A stretch of DNA of 64,000 bases from positions 1-64,000 of the forward strand of contig NZ_BAABRO010000004.1 in NCBI RefSeq assembly GCF_039545035.1, given 5' to 3'. A model generated the notes under the pieces. It ran no database searches, was not told the DNA's origin, and worked only from the letters and a program-made list of their open reading frames with translations. This document shows, piece after piece, positions 54,695 to 64,000 of the stretch; position 1 is the first letter of the stretch; each line of letters starts with the position of its first letter. A program made the position numbers and the translations under genes. This DNA is from Novipirellula caenicola. GTDB lineage: Bacteria > Planctomycetota > Planctomycetia > Pirellulales > Pirellulaceae.

Positions 54695-55723
54695 TTGGTC
54701 CAACCGCCCCCGATTGAGCCGTCTAGCGACGCTGCCGCCACCACGCGGCTGGTTCATGCCTGTAACCAAGTTCGACAGCAGGTTGCCCGGATCGTTGTAG
54801 GGCAAGACGAGGTCATCGAACAATTGTTGATCGCCATTCTTGCACGCGGCCATTGCTTGCTCGAAGGCGTTCCGGGGCTGGCCAAAACGTTGATGATCCG
54901 CACGCTCGCAGAGTCCATGGAATTATCGTTTCGGCGAATCCAATTCACGCCCGACTTGATGCCCGGTGACATCACCGGCACCGAAATCATTCAAGAAGAC
55001 CCTGCCACGGGACGCCGCGAATTCAAGTTCGAACGGGGCCCGATCTTTACCCAAATGCTGCTGGCGGACGAAATCAACCGAACGCCTCCGAAAACTCAGG
55101 CCGCATTGCTCGAAGCGATGCAGGAACATGAGGTGACCGCAGCCGGAACCACGTATCGGTTAAACGAACCTTTCTTTGTTTTGGCGACCCAAAACCCGAT
55201 TGAGCAGGAAGGCACTTACCCGTTGCCGGAAGCTCAACGTGATCGATTCTTGTTTCACGTCGTTGTCGGCTACCCCAGTCGCGATGAAGAATCCGAGATT
55301 GTCGACCGCACCACGTCTACGTTCAAAAGCACGGTCGAGCCGGTGATTTCGGGCGAAGACATCGTGCAGTTCCAAAACACCGTCCGCAATGTACCGCTAC
55401 CGCCGCATGTCAAAGACTGGGTGCTCGATGCCGTGCGAACGGTACGTCCACAGGATGAAAATTGTGCCATGTGGGCCAAAGAACTGATTCAATGGGGTCC
55501 AGGGCCACGCGCTAGCCAACAATTGGTGCTTGCATCCAAAGCGCGAGCCCTGCTGCACGGACGCCCGAGTGTTTCGATCGAAGACGTGCAAGCACTCGCA
55601 CTTCCCGTTCTTCGCCACCGCGTTGTACCGACTTTTGCAGCCGAGGCCGATGGCATCACCGTGGACGATCTGATTCTGCGGATGATTCGCGAAGCTTCTA
55701 AAAAAACAACAAAAGTTTTGTAA
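54695..55723 (+). CDS. moxR: MoxR-family AAA+ ATPase
   Basis: 342 residues from a TTG at 54695, supported by AAGGAAAG 8-9 nt upstream. Walker A is GVPGLAKT, Walker [22 protein letters not shown], and sensor 1 lies in [24 protein letters not shown]. MoxR ATPases act as chaperones for metal or complex assembly, usually beside DUF58 and VWA genes. Here those partners are not adjacent; the nearest VWA gene is at 7.7-10.7 kb. Confidence 0.94.
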   Translation: MVQPPPIEPSSDAAATTRLVHACNQVRQQVARIVVGQDEVIEQLLIAILARGHCLLEGVPGLAKTLMIRTLAESMELSFRRIQFTPDLMPGDITGTEIIQEDPATGRREFKFERGPIFTQMLLADEINRTPPKTQAALLEAMQEHEVTAAGTTYRLNEPFFVLATQNPIEQEGTYPLPEAQRDRFLFHVVVGYPSRDEESEIVDRTTSTFKSTVEPVISGEDIVQFQNTVRNVPLPPHVKDWVLDAVRTVRPQDENCAMWAKELIQWGPGPRASQQLVLASKARALLHGRPSVSIEDVQALALPVLRHRVVPTFAAEADGITVDDLILRMIREASKKTTKVL

Positions 55724-56065
55724 GTCACTTGCCTCTCATGTATCGTTGTTGGTGGCAGAGGGAACAACACCCCCCACACAACAACAACGGGCTGTTAGAG
55801 AGCCGCTAGGGTGCATGCCAAAATTTTTTAGTTGCCGACGCTGTCGCCAACGCCATACAATACCCCCCATACGAAAGGATCCTATAACCGCCTGCTCTGC
55901 GAAAGCCAGCATTGCAATCACGGCCATGCGACGAACGATTTCCGGCCCCATTTTTGCTGGAACACCCAGCCTTCACCATTGATTTCAGCTACTTCGACTA
56001 CCGCACCGCGTTGGCAAACCGCGATGATTCATCCTTAGATTCTATGGACCGGCAGTGTCTTCATC
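55724..56065. other. Intergenic region between moxR and the aminotransferase gene
   Basis: 342 bp, no gene recognised. It has a low-complexity ACAACAACAAC stretch near 55782 and C-rich tracts. It probably holds the promoter of the aminotransferase gene. No terminator with a T-run was found after moxR. Confidence 0.4.
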
Positions 56066-57349
56066 ATGCACACAGAGTTAAACGGCGACACCACACCTTG
56101 GAACGAACACACTCGATCGCAAACGGTTTCACCGCCGTCCAGGATAGCAAACGATCTGCAAACGCTTGATGCTCACCCGAACAACGGAGCGGCTACGACC
56201 GGTCAAACCGAGCGACTGGAAATTTGCCAGCCTTATGTGTTTGGTGATGAAATCGAATTGATCGCAAAAGTTTTGTGGTCAGGGCAACTTTGCGGCGACG
56301 GTCCTTTCACTCGAAAGTGCCACACGCTGTTAGAAGAGTCATTGCAGTGCAAGAAAGCGTTGTTGACGACGTCTTGCACCTCGGCACTTGAAATGTCCGC
56401 AATGCTGCTCGATTTGCAGCCGGGCGACGAAGTCATCATGCCTTCGTTCACGTTTGTCTCTACTGCCAATGCGTTCACCAATCTGGGCGTTCGCCCCGTG
56501 TTTTGCGACGTCCGCAGCGATACTCTAAATATCGACGAAACGTTGATCGAATCGCTGATCACTCCACGTACCCGTGCGATTGCCGTCGTGCATTATGCTG
56601 GGGTGGGATGTGAGATGGAAACGATCAATGCGATTGCCAAACGCCATGGCATCGCCGTGATCGAAGATGCCGCGCATGCAATCTTTGGCTACTATCGCGG
56701 CCAGGCGCTCGGCACGATCGGACGATTTGGAACGGCGAGTTTTCATCAAACCAAGAATTACTCGTGCGGCGAAGGGGGCGCGTTGTTGATCAACGAACCC
56801 GAGTTTGCCGAGCGTGCCGAGATCATTCGCGAAAAAGGAACCAACCGTGCCATGTTTCTTCGCGGCCAAGTTGACCGCTACACATGGTGCGACAAAGGCT
56901 CGAGCTACTTGCCGTCGGATATTCTTGCTGCTCACTTGTGGGTGCAACTTCGCGAACACGAGTTTGTCCAACAACACCGCCGGTCGCTGCACGAATTCTA
57001 CATGGCGGAACTGACACCATGGGCGCAAGAACACGACGTGCAATTGCCAATCATCCCGGCGGAATGCGAATCGGCATACCATTTGTTCTGGATGATGGTT
57101 CCGTCGCTGGACATTCAAACGCGTTTGACCGATTACTTGAAAGCCTGCGGAATCAGCGCGGCGTTTCATTACCAACCGCTGCATAGCTCGGCGATGGGGC
57201 AAAACTACGGTTACCAACTTGGGGATTGCCCAGTCACCGAAAAAGCGGCGGACCGATTGCTACGCATCCCCTTCTACACCGGTTTGTCACTGCAGCAGGC
57301 GGCAAGAGTGGTCGATGCGCTAAAGCGTTTTGATGATTGGAAACAATAG
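56066..57349 (+). CDS. DegT/DnrJ/EryC1-type sugar aminotransferase (WecE-like)
   Basis: 427 residues. PLP fold: the C-S-A-L segment TTSCTSALEMSAMLL, IMPSFTFVSTANAF, AVIEDAAHAIFG and the Schiff-base Lys in SFHQTKNYSCGEGG. GISAAFHYQPLHSS is typical of dTDP-4-oxo-6-deoxyglucose transaminase (WecE/RffA), making dTDP-4-amino-4,6-dideoxygalactose for surface glycans. The family fit is strong; the exact sugar is inferred. It is followed 111 bp on by a glycosyltransferase gene, which supports a polysaccharide role. Confidence 0.9.
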   Translation: MHTELNGDTTPWNEHTRSQTVSPPSRIANDLQTLDAHPNNGAATTGQTERLEICQPYVFGDEIELIAKVLWSGQLCGDGPFTRKCHTLLEESLQCKKALLTTSCTSALEMSAMLLDLQPGDEVIMPSFTFVSTANAFTNLGVRPVFCDVRSDTLNIDETLIESLITPRTRAIAVVHYAGVGCEMETINAIAKRHGIAVIEDAAHAIFGYYRGQALGTIGRFGTASFHQTKNYSCGEGGALLINEPEFAERAEIIREKGTNRAMFLRGQVDRYTWCDKGSSYLPSDILAAHLWVQLREHEFVQQHRRSLHEFYMAELTPWAQEHDVQLPIIPAECESAYHLFWMMVPSLDIQTRLTDYLKACGISAAFHYQPLHSSAMGQNYGYQLGDCPVTEKAADRLLRIPFYTGLSLQQAARVVDALKRFDDWKQ

Positions 57350-57460
57350 TCCGCCGCGGCATGCTTGATCGCGCCGTCGCGAACAAGCACACCGCGGCAG
57401 ACATCGACGAGCGGCGAACGTACTGCGCCAATTTCTGAATTACTTGATGGAGCAAGCCAA

Positions 57461-58687
57461 GTGCGTCTTCTGTATGTTCATCACGCCGGGGACGTTCGCG
57501 AAACGTATCACCGACTCGCAGCCGGTGGGCTCGAAACGTACCATGCCCAGCGGTATTCGATGGAATCGTATGCCAAGCTAAGTGGCCTGGTTGACGAGTT
57601 CGCGGTGTTGACCTCGGTGACCGAGAAACCGTACGACGAAGTGCTACCCAACGGAGTCCGTGCGATCGGCGCAGGGCTGGCCAAGAGCGCAGACTCCAAC
57701 GCGATGATCAGCTCGATCTTGCAATACGCACCGACCCACCTCGCCATTCACCCGATTGATCAAACGGTGATTCGCTGGATCGCGTCGCAGCAAATTCCGA
57801 CCATCACCACGTTTGCAAACACACTGGCTCGCGAGAAATGTGGATTCCCTCGCAATTTGGTTCGTGAAGCCAAGACACGGCGAACGGCGCGAGCGCTGAA
57901 CCAAAACAATTTTCATTGGGTCGGCAGCTACGGCATCAATTCGTCTCGCGAACTCGCTCGGCTTGGCGTGAACCCCAAAAAGATCATCCCTTGGGATTAC
58001 CTGATCGACTCCGACCCTGGCCCGTTCACACCAAAGCAGTCACCGAGCAATCGCGACCCGTTTACGTTGTGCTACGTCGGCACCGTTTCGGAGGGCAAAG
58101 GGGTGGCCGAAATGATCGAAGCGGTTGCCATTTTGAAATCGATGTCGATCAACACGACACTTAAATTGGTGGGGCCTGATACGAACCATTTTGCACGCGA
58201 TCAATGCACACGCTACAACATCCAAGATCGCGTTGAATTGATGGGGTTGATGCCAAGCGATTCGATTGAACCGCTGATGAACCAGTGCGATCTTGTCATC
58301 GTGCCAAGTCAACACGATTACCCCGAAGGATTTCCGTTGGTCATTCATCACGCGCTTCGCGCCTGCACACCAACGATTGCATCGGATCATCCGATGTTCA
58401 CCAGCCATTTGAAGCATCGCGAAAACGCGATGATCTTTCCTCAGAAAGATGCGAAAAAAATGGCAGAGTGCATGAGCGAAATCCTGAACGCGCCGCCGCT
58501 CTACGCGTCGATCTCAGCCGCCTCGCATGACACTTGGAAACGGCTTCGGCTGCCTGTCAAATGGGGCGATCTTCTGATCCGCTGGATACGCAATCAGAAC
58601 GAGGACCAAGATTGGTTGTCCGAACGCAGCCTAGCCAGCCTGGACAATGAGCAAAGTTACCGTCAACTGGCCTGCGCGAGTCGTTAA
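57461..58687 (+). CDS. Glycosyltransferase, GT4-like
   Basis: 408 residues. The start is taken as GTG at 57461 because TGGAG lies 8 nt upstream and RLLYVHHAGD follows, a typical first strand; the frame runs back to a TTG at 57365. The C-terminal Rossmann half has LCYVGTVSEGKGVAEMIEA, ELMGLMPSDSIEPLMNQCDLVIVPSQHDYPEGFPLVIHHAL, the EGFPL segment being the GT4 nucleotide-sugar site. It transfers a sugar from an activated donor; the acceptor is unknown. Partner of the preceding aminotransferase gene. Confidence 0.87.
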   Translation: MRLLYVHHAGDVRETYHRLAAGGLETYHAQRYSMESYAKLSGLVDEFAVLTSVTEKPYDEVLPNGVRAIGAGLAKSADSNAMISSILQYAPTHLAIHPIDQTVIRWIASQQIPTITTFANTLAREKCGFPRNLVREAKTRRTARALNQNNFHWVGSYGINSSRELARLGVNPKKIIPWDYLIDSDPGPFTPKQSPSNRDPFTLCYVGTVSEGKGVAEMIEAVAILKSMSINTTLKLVGPDTNHFARDQCTRYNIQDRVELMGLMPSDSIEPLMNQCDLVIVPSQHDYPEGFPLVIHHALRACTPTIASDHPMFTSHLKHRENAMIFPQKDAKKMAECMSEILNAPPLYASISAASHDTWKRLRLPVKWGDLLIRWIRNQNEDQDWLSERSLASLDNEQSYRQLACASR

Positions 58688-58757
58688 CGGGCTTGGCAAT
58701 TCGATCCTGCGAACGGCTCGGCAAGCTAAAGTGCCAAAACTAGTCGCCCGCTGCCAT

Positions 58758-60311
58758 CTACTTTTGAAGCGGCGATGCTTCGGGGTGGTCGATAAATGCC
58801 GCATCGATGCCAAGATCATCCAACAGCAAACGGCTGGTGATCCGGCTCGACTCATAGATCACTGGCAATCCGCTGCCGGGATGCGTTCCGCCACCGACGA
58901 GATAGACTCCGTCAAGATCTTCGAATCGATTGCCGGGTCGCCGATGCAGCATTTGCCCGAGATTGTGTGCCAAATTAAAGGTTGCGCCGCGGTAAACCCC
59001 ATAACGCTGCTGCCAATCGTCAGGGGTGATGCGGTGTTCAAAACGAATCCGGTCTCGAATGTCGCCACACCCGATCTGTGCCATACAGTCGAGCGTGCGA
59101 TCTCGAAACGCATCCCCTTCGGCTGCCCAATCGACATTTTCATGTTGATGCGTCACCGGCACCAACACGTACAACGTGCTGCACCCGGGCGGTGCTAACG
59201 ATGGATCGGTCACCGAAGCATTCTGAACGTAAAATGACGGATCCGTGCTGAGCCGGTGTGTCGTTTCGATCTCGCAAAGATTCTGTTCGTAATCGCGGCT
59301 AATGTGAATGTTGTGATGCGGCAGGTCGTCGTACGATCCATCAATTCCCAAGTACAGCATGAACGTGCTGCAAGAGAATCTCTTTTTTTCGATCGCACGA
59401 TCGCTCCATCGTCGTCGCAATTCGTTAGGAACATGTCGTGTCATCCAGTCGGCAAAATCCGCATTGACGACAAACGAATCCGCAGCGTAACGATCTTGCG
59501 ACGTACGCACTGCGGTTAAACGTCGCCCTTCCAATTCGATCGATTGGACAGGTTCGTCCAGGTGAATCTTCACTCCTAGCGATCGAGCGATGTCGGCCAT
59601 CCGCTCGCTGACTTGATTGCAACCACCGACGGGATGCCACACGCCGTACTCGTACTCGAGGAACGACAAGATGCTAAACAGACTTGGGCATTGAAACGGT
59701 GACATCCCCAGGTACTTCGCCTGAAATCCAAACGCGATTACCAAACGTGGATCGGTAAAGTAACGCTGCAGTTCGGCGGCAAGCGAACGCTGCGGATTCA
59801 AATAAGGAACCGCCGACAAGACCGACGGGCGAAACAGATCCAGTGGCGAGCGAAAGGGCGACTCAAGGATCGGACGAAACTTTGCCAACTTGACACGGTT
59901 GTCATCCAAAAATCGTCGGAACGCACCGACGTCGCCGGGGCTGAGTTCGGCGATCTGACGGTCCATCGCATCGATGTCACTGCTGCAGTCGAGCTGACCT
60001 CCCTTGCCAAAGGTCAACCGATATTGCGTGTCCAAACGCGTCATCGGCACTTCTTCCATCAAATCGTAACCGACGCTACGAAAGATCTCTGAAAGCACGC
60101 GGGGGTACAGAAAGAACGTGGGGCCGCAATCAAAGCGAAACCCATCGGATTGGATCGAGGACGTACGCCCCCCGACCGACCGCTGCCGCTCGAGCACGGT
60201 GACGTCACACCCCGCGAACGCCAATTGCATCGCAGCCGCGAGCCCGCCGGGCCCCGCGCCGACGACAACCACTTTCCGAGATGACAAAACCGCGTTCCTT
60301 TTCCAATTCAT
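58758..60311 (-). CDS. Phytoene desaturase-type FAD oxidoreductase (CrtI family)
   Basis: 517 residues from the ATG at 60311. FAD motif VVVVGAGPGGLAAAMQLAFAG at the N-terminus and VERQ-like LERQRSVGGRTSS. The conserved AFGFQAKYLGMSPFQCPSLFSIL and C-terminal DGVYLVGGGTHPGSGLPVIYESSRI are clear CrtI-family signatures. Members desaturate phytoene or the C30 precursor, or act on their ends, in carotenoid synthesis; planctomycete carotenoids are often pink or orange. No phytoene synthase lies beside it. It is convergent with the glycosyltransferase gene. Confidence 0.9.
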   Translation of the reverse strand: MNWKRNAVLSSRKVVVVGAGPGGLAAAMQLAFAGCDVTVLERQRSVGGRTSSIQSDGFRFDCGPTFFLYPRVLSEIFRSVGYDLMEEVPMTRLDTQYRLTFGKGGQLDCSSDIDAMDRQIAELSPGDVGAFRRFLDDNRVKLAKFRPILESPFRSPLDLFRPSVLSAVPYLNPQRSLAAELQRYFTDPRLVIAFGFQAKYLGMSPFQCPSLFSILSFLEYEYGVWHPVGGCNQVSERMADIARSLGVKIHLDEPVQSIELEGRRLTAVRTSQDRYAADSFVVNADFADWMTRHVPNELRRRWSDRAIEKKRFSCSTFMLYLGIDGSYDDLPHHNIHISRDYEQNLCEIETTHRLSTDPSFYVQNASVTDPSLAPPGCSTLYVLVPVTHQHENVDWAAEGDAFRDRTLDCMAQIGCGDIRDRIRFEHRITPDDWQQRYGVYRGATFNLAHNLGQMLHRRPGNRFEDLDGVYLVGGGTHPGSGLPVIYESSRITSRLLLDDLGIDAAFIDHPEASPLQK

Positions 60312-60441
60312 GCCCCAAGCAACTGACGAGTTACTGTAGAGGCAATCGCCGGTTTGGAAAGGGGCACCGATCACGGCGAGCTTGCGATGATAGCCGATGG
60401 TGCGGCCAACTCACCCGAGACGTGCACTCGAAAGACGTTCT

Positions 60442-61185
60442 CTAGAACCCGCCTTCGGCGATTCCCGCGTCGATTTGTTCCTGCACGATGGCATCGAGCG
60501 CGATGTCGGTAAACATCTCATCCGGAATATCGCTCCGATCGGCCACCAGCTTTGCTCGTGAGATCACTTCGTTGACGGCGGTCGAGGTAAACGGTTGGAC
60601 CAGTTGTCGCCCTAGTGCATTGTCCGCCGGTTCATGAACCGGGGACAACACATCTTCGAAGTCGAATGACGTCGCTTGGTCGAGTTCCGCGGCGCGGCGG
60701 AGACGCGAGATTTGTTTTAGCGACTCTTCGGTGTCACCCTGATCCTGTTCGATGACAAACGATTCGACGGCCGCCAATTCTCCCCACTGCAACACAGGCA
60801 ACCGCTGCAAACGCTGCATCACGCCAGCGGCTTGCCAGTTTTCGTATTCGTTGCGTTCCACCGATTCAGCGAACGTCTCGAGCCGTTTGACGATCAACTG
60901 TTTCTGCTCGGGTGACAACCGGCTCTGTTCAATGTCGGGAATGTAGCTGCCGCGTATCGTCCGCACCGCCAACTCGCCCCGTTTTTGAAACAAGAACCAA
61001 GTTGATACACCACAAAAGATAAAACCGGCCATTCCCATCAATAGCGTGGCTGCCAAGATCGCAGGCATCCAGCCCGGCCCCTGATCGTCGGCCGTTTGCG
61101 ACGCCGTATGGTTAGGCGGCGCAGGTTCGGAGGACGCAGGGTCAGAGGCCTGGTGGCTTGCATCGGTGGGATCAGAGTCGGACAT
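60442..61185 (-). CDS. Single-pass membrane protein, function unknown
   Basis: 247 residues from the ATG at 61185 (MSDSDPTDASHQ). A Ser/Pro/Asp-rich cytoplasmic N-terminus and one membrane helix (MPAILAATLLMGMAGFIFCGVSTWFLF) precede a helical ~180-residue region (ISRLRRAAELDQ). No domain recognised. It is downstream of greA by 54 bp on the same strand and may be co-transcribed. Confidence 0.72.
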   Translation of the reverse strand: MSDSDPTDASHQASDPASSEPAPPNHTASQTADDQGPGWMPAILAATLLMGMAGFIFCGVSTWFLFQKRGELAVRTIRGSYIPDIEQSRLSPEQKQLIVKRLETFAESVERNEYENWQAAGVMQRLQRLPVLQWGELAAVESFVIEQDQGDTEESLKQISRLRRAAELDQATSFDFEDVLSPVHEPADNALGRQLVQPFTSTAVNEVISRAKLVADRSDIPDEMFTDIALDAIVQEQIDAGIAEGGF

Positions 61186-61239
61186 GAAACGCAATGCTAA
61201 GGGAGAACGTTCGCGGAAACGCTACGAACAAGACGCGAA

Positions 61240-61719
61240 CTACATATCCAATTCGATCTTCAAGATCTTGAACCGCAACTTGCCCGCGGGGGCTTCGATC
61301 TCAGCCGTTTCCCCCACCTTTTTGCCGATCAAACCTTGACCGAAGGGGCTGGTCACGAGGATTTTTCCCGAGTCATAGTCTTCGTCGCCGGCGCCGACCA
61401 ACGTGAATTGTTCTTCGTCGCCGTAAGCCAAGTCTTCGACGGTAACCTTGCAACCAAAGACCACCTCGTCTTTGGGCAATTGCGAAACATCGACAATCGA
61501 AGCGCGGGCGATTTTGTCTTTCAACTCGTTGACCTTCGCCATCACCATCCCTTGGTTTTCACGTTGGGCATGATATTCAGCGTTCTCTTTCAAATCGCCC
61601 TCAGCGCGCGCTTCGGCAATCTTTTCCGTGATCAACGGCATCTCGACATTTTCAAGTCGATGAATTTCCGCTTTGATCTTGTTGTATCCCTCCCGTGTCA
61701 TCGGCACTGAGTCATGCAT
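61240..61719 (-). CDS. greA: Transcription elongation factor GreA
   Basis: 159 residues. The N-terminal coiled coil carries the acidic tip [18 protein letters not shown], whose Asp/Glu residues help RNA polymerase cleave backtracked RNA. The C-terminal FKBP-like domain ends [23 protein letters not shown]. Full length. A start at MHDSVPM is used; [13 protein letters not shown] seven residues on is also possible. A 54-bp gap separates it from the next gene. Confidence 0.96.
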   Translation of the reverse strand: MHDSVPMTREGYNKIKAEIHRLENVEMPLITEKIAEARAEGDLKENAEYHAQRENQGMVMAKVNELKDKIARASIVDVSQLPKDEVVFGCKVTVEDLAYGDEEQFTLVGAGDEDYDSGKILVTSPFGQGLIGKKVGETAEIEAPAGKLRFKILKIELDM

Positions 61720-62108
61720 GGTGGGAAATCCTCGTGAGAATGGTTATTAAGAATTGTGTTCGACAAATCGATAAATCGGATTCGGCGGCAAACGCAAAAT
61801 TGCTAGCAGCCCGTTGAACCCTCACTAGCCAAAATAAAACCTTCCTCAAGCCGCGTCGGCTGAGAAAGGTTCTTGTCATTAGCAATCGGTCATTTTCGCC
61901 TGTGGCGAAGCTCTTGTAAAGATGAAAGCAGCGAAGCGGAGCTAGCAAGGGCGAGAAATTCGGCGCGTCGGTCCATCACGACCATCGAATCCTCGGCAAC
62001 CGCAAAATCGATTGTCGCGATTGCGTAAGGCCTTCGCGATAAGCAAGATCGTTAGTGCGGGCAAGGTCCGTCGGTATGAAACCCAAGCGGGGGTTGATCC
62101 CGCCGCAA
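61720..62108. other. Intergenic region between greA and yacG
   Basis: 389 bp. It contains an imperfect terminator (61838-61874) facing the minus-strand yacG gene, and the A/T-rich sequence near 61740-61800 where the greA promoter should lie. No gene recognised. Confidence 0.45.
61838..61874 (-). terminator. Probable terminator of yacG
   Basis: AACCTTCCTCAAGCC (61838-61852) pairs with GGCTGAGAAAGGTT (61858-61871) with small mismatches. The plus-strand AAAATAAA before it gives a U-rich run on the minus strand. Weaker than the pnp stop. Confidence 0.6.
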
Positions 62109-62330
62109 TCACTCGGCGGGCGGATCGCGGTACTCGACCGGCGTGCCCTCGGGATCGCCTTCGTAGGGCAGACCAATTTCTTCGCCAAGCCAACGGCCCA
62201 AGTCGACTAACTGACATCGTTCGCAGCAAAACGGTGGCGTCGGCGTTTCATCGACGAAAAACCGCTTACTGCAAGTCGGACAGGTCAGCTTCATCACAGG
62301 TTCGTTGATCGAATCAGATTTCTTATTCAT
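62109..62330 (-). CDS. yacG: DNA gyrase inhibitor YacG (zinc-binding)
   Basis: 73 residues from the ATG at 62330. The zinc knuckle is CPTC (Cys17, Cys20) then CCERC (Cys35/36, Cys39), followed by the QLVDLGRWLGEEIGLPYEG helix typical of YacG. YacG binds gyrase GyrB and blocks DNA binding. A longer frame reaches 62384 and a shorter ATG at 62294 would begin MKLTCPTC. The zinc and Trp-containing helix are decisive. Confidence 0.88.
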   Translation of the reverse strand: MNKKSDSINEPVMKLTCPTCSKRFFVDETPTPPFCCERCQLVDLGRWLGEEIGLPYEGDPEGTPVEYRDPPAE

Positions 62331-62462
62331 ACGCTTCAAATGGGAGTAAACCGTAGCGTTCGTTGCAGCAACATCCATTGCCACCGACCTAGAGAATCGC
62401 GGCCGAGTCGCAGTTCACAAGCCGTCCTTACTATTTAATCCTAACGACACCGCTTCGAGCGG

Positions 62463-63341
62463 CTACCACCCCAAGGCAATCAACATGTCACGAATTTGTT
62501 CATGAACATCGCTGGTGGCGCGTACGACCAAGACTCGCCGCATCGCATAATACTGAATCGTGCCCGCGCCGCCGTGTGAATCCCAAAATTGCGGTGCCAC
62601 CACCCGCTGGATCAACTCGACCAATTGCCATCCGTTGTCCACCGCCGCACCGCCCGCAGCACCGCCGACGGGGTCTCCTGATTGGCCGCTGGCTGCATCC
62701 GCATCAGCCGGCTGCGAGGCGGCTGAATCGGCATTCACCCAGTCGCTTATCCGAGAACGCTTTCCCGATTGGAGATCGTCATTGGTTTGGCGGATCAACG
62801 CATCGACCTGCTGAGACAGCGTTTGCGAACGAGGAATATTCGCGCGTCGCAAACGATGTTCGATGTGGTGCGCCGATTTGATCAACCGACGACGCACCTT
62901 GGCGGCATCCCCGCGAAGCATCTCACTGCTGGCATAGCGGGGATCGCTGCGAAGCAGGACGTAAAAATCGCAGAGTGCGGTCAGCGCTGATTCCTCTTGC
63001 TGTGGATCACTCGCAGTTGCTTGGCGTCTCAGTAGCGTCGATGCGGTTTGACTAAGCGTGCTGAGCGATGCGGGAGCGGACGATGACGTTGCCGTAGCAA
63101 GCGGTTGCGACTGGCAAAACGCTTCGCCCATCGTCATGACCGCTAGGATTGGCAGAAAAAACCCGAGCTGCAGAAAACGAGCACGCGGCGACCGGAAACC
63201 GCCTCGGCAATGCAAAGGAACGCCCCATCGGCCCGGAGCTGCGGCTACAATGGGATTCGGATTCCCCCCCAAACTCGATTCGTGCCCGCCTGGCATCGAT
63301 TTGTCGAGGTTCGGCTTGTAGATGTTCGACAGGATCACCAT
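62463..63341 (-). CDS. Exported protein with secretin-like (STN-type) C-terminal segment, function unknown
   Basis: 292 residues in the open frame. The hydrophobic stretch LQLGFFLPILAVMTMGEAF then CQS suggests a signal or lipoprotein-like N-terminus; the true start may lie nearer to it than 63341. The middle is helical and charged (SAHHIEHRLRRANIPRSQ). The C-terminus GWQLVELIQRVVAPQFWDSHGGAGTIQYYAMRRVLVVRATSDVHEQIRDML looks like the STN/short secretin N-domain fold. The gene is divergent from the coiled-coil protein at 63457. Confidence 0.7.
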   Translation of the reverse strand: MVILSNIYKPNLDKSMPGGHESSLGGNPNPIVAAAPGRWGVPLHCRGGFRSPRARFLQLGFFLPILAVMTMGEAFCQSQPLATATSSSAPASLSTLSQTASTLLRRQATASDPQQEESALTALCDFYVLLRSDPRYASSEMLRGDAAKVRRRLIKSAHHIEHRLRRANIPRSQTLSQQVDALIRQTNDDLQSGKRSRISDWVNADSAASQPADADAASGQSGDPVGGAAGGAAVDNGWQLVELIQRVVAPQFWDSHGGAGTIQYYAMRRVLVVRATSDVHEQIRDMLIALGW

Positions 63342-63456
63342 GCGAATTCCTTGTTACCACGTGAGTGCGTGTTGCCCCGAAACGGGCTGCCCCGCGACGC
63401 GTTATGACCATTCCGCTGCAAACGAGAAACGATTCATCTTCTCGTCTTCTCGAGCA

Positions 63457-64000
63457 TTGCGATCCGTTGTGTCGGCGTGCCTGACGTTCTTTGTTTTAAC
63501 CGATATGACGCCGGGGCTCGCCGCAAATGAGGCAAAATACAGCCCCGAGGTGGTACAGAAAGCAGAGAAAATCCTCGAAGCCGAAGGACTCCGCCAGAGC
63601 GGAAAAACGATCCAGCCGACCAACGCCACCGAGATCTCGCGGGCCCTGACCAGTTTAGCGCGTCAGCAGCGTGAGTTGAAATTGATCCAACAATCGTGGA
63701 AGGCGGCCCAAGCCGCGGTCGATTTGAATCGCAATCAACTCCAACAGATGAACACGCAGGTGGGTGAGTTGAATTTGCAATTGGCACGGGTCGCAGGCGT
63801 CAACGTTCAAGCGAACAACCGATTGGTTGGTTTGATCGAAGCGGCTCGGTCGCAGATTCGCACCGCAATGGCCAACCGCACGGCGCTGCAAGAACAACTC
63901 GCAGCCGAACGAGCCAAATTGACAGCGGCGGAAACCGAGTATGCGGAAACGGTGCTGGCAATCCGATCCGACTATGAAAAGCTGTACCATTCGATTTCGG
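63457..64000 (+). CDS. Secreted coiled-coil protein (partial, cut by window end)
   Basis: The frame is open to the end of the window, with no stop. The TTG at 63457 gives a plausible signal peptide (MRSVVSACLTFFVLTDMTPGLAA, cleavage after LAA). The frame also extends back to an ATG at 63340, and an ATG at 63505 lies within the signal. The mature protein starts NEAKYSPEVVQKAEKIL and becomes a long coiled coil rich in Gln/Glu/Arg/Leu (ALTSLARQQRELKLIQQSW, LQEQLAAERAKLTAAETEY). No family recognised. This strand is supported by the continuous heptad-like pattern. Confidence 0.75.
   Translation, partial: MRSVVSACLTFFVLTDMTPGLAANEAKYSPEVVQKAEKILEAEGLRQSGKTIQPTNATEISRALTSLARQQRELKLIQQSWKAAQAAVDLNRNQLQQMNTQVGELNLQLARVAGVNVQANNRLVGLIEAARSQIRTAMANRTALQEQLAAERAKLTAAETEYAETVLAIRSDYEKLYHSIS

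Overview
The window reads as chromosome of a marine-type planctomycete of the Pirellulaceae (Rhodopirellula/Novipirellula-like). Evidence: moderate G+C, many GTG/TTG starts, weak Shine-Dalgarno signals, a complete Na+-translocating NADH:quinone oxidoreductase (nqr) operon, MoxR and VWA/amidotransferase-type membrane proteins, squalene-cyclase-repeat secreted proteins, a CrtI-type carotenoid desaturase, and many short lineage-type conserved small proteins and palindromic intergenic repeats. This assignment comes from gene content, not from a search.

Layout. 1-5.7 kb: tail of an IS4-type transposase, then rpsO-pnp with a clear pnp terminator, a type II NADH dehydrogenase and a small acidic protein. 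5.8-12.8 kb: aldehyde dehydrogenase, a large VWA/GATase-like membrane protein, a CPBP protease and a zinc-ribbon protein. 12.9-19.1 kb: M48 protease with LemA, then imuA-imuB mutasome genes with no dnaE2 beside them. 19.3-23.3 kb: LapA-domain protein, two small conserved proteins, a Gfo/Idh/MocA oxidoreductase, YjbQ, and several dispersed hairpin repeats. 23.3-31 kb: GH63-type glucosidase, pgk, a prenyltransferase-repeat secreted protein, a coiled-coil protein, and a sugar isomerase/epimerase one base upstream of thiS.

31.1-37.3 kb is a signalling island: a divergent receiver protein, then a receiver-kinase hybrid, two single-domain receivers and a CHASE-PAS-PAS kinase. Two copies of a ~120 bp hairpin repeat flank the plus-strand genes. 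37.5-45.7 kb (minus strand) is nqrABCDEF followed by an apbE gene fused in frame to an NqrM-like maturation domain. NqrC carries a ~150-residue Pro/Glu/Lys/Ala-rich tail. An exact match to the Rex redox-repressor consensus (TTGTGAA-N4-TTCACAA) lies ~185 bp upstream of nqrA. Together these suggest an NADH/NAD+-sensed sodium pump whose covalent-FMN and iron maturation factors are one polypeptide.

46.3-64 kb: typA/BipA followed by a long nested hairpin, a PhyH-type dioxygenase, a RadC-like protein with an N-terminal extension, aroB, an FHA-GAF histidine kinase, moxR, a WecE-like aminotransferase and a GT4-like glycosyltransferase (surface sugar synthesis), a CrtI-type desaturase, greA, yacG, and two secreted or envelope proteins. 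The last is a coiled-coil protein cut by the window end. No rRNA, tRNA or CRISPR array was recognised.
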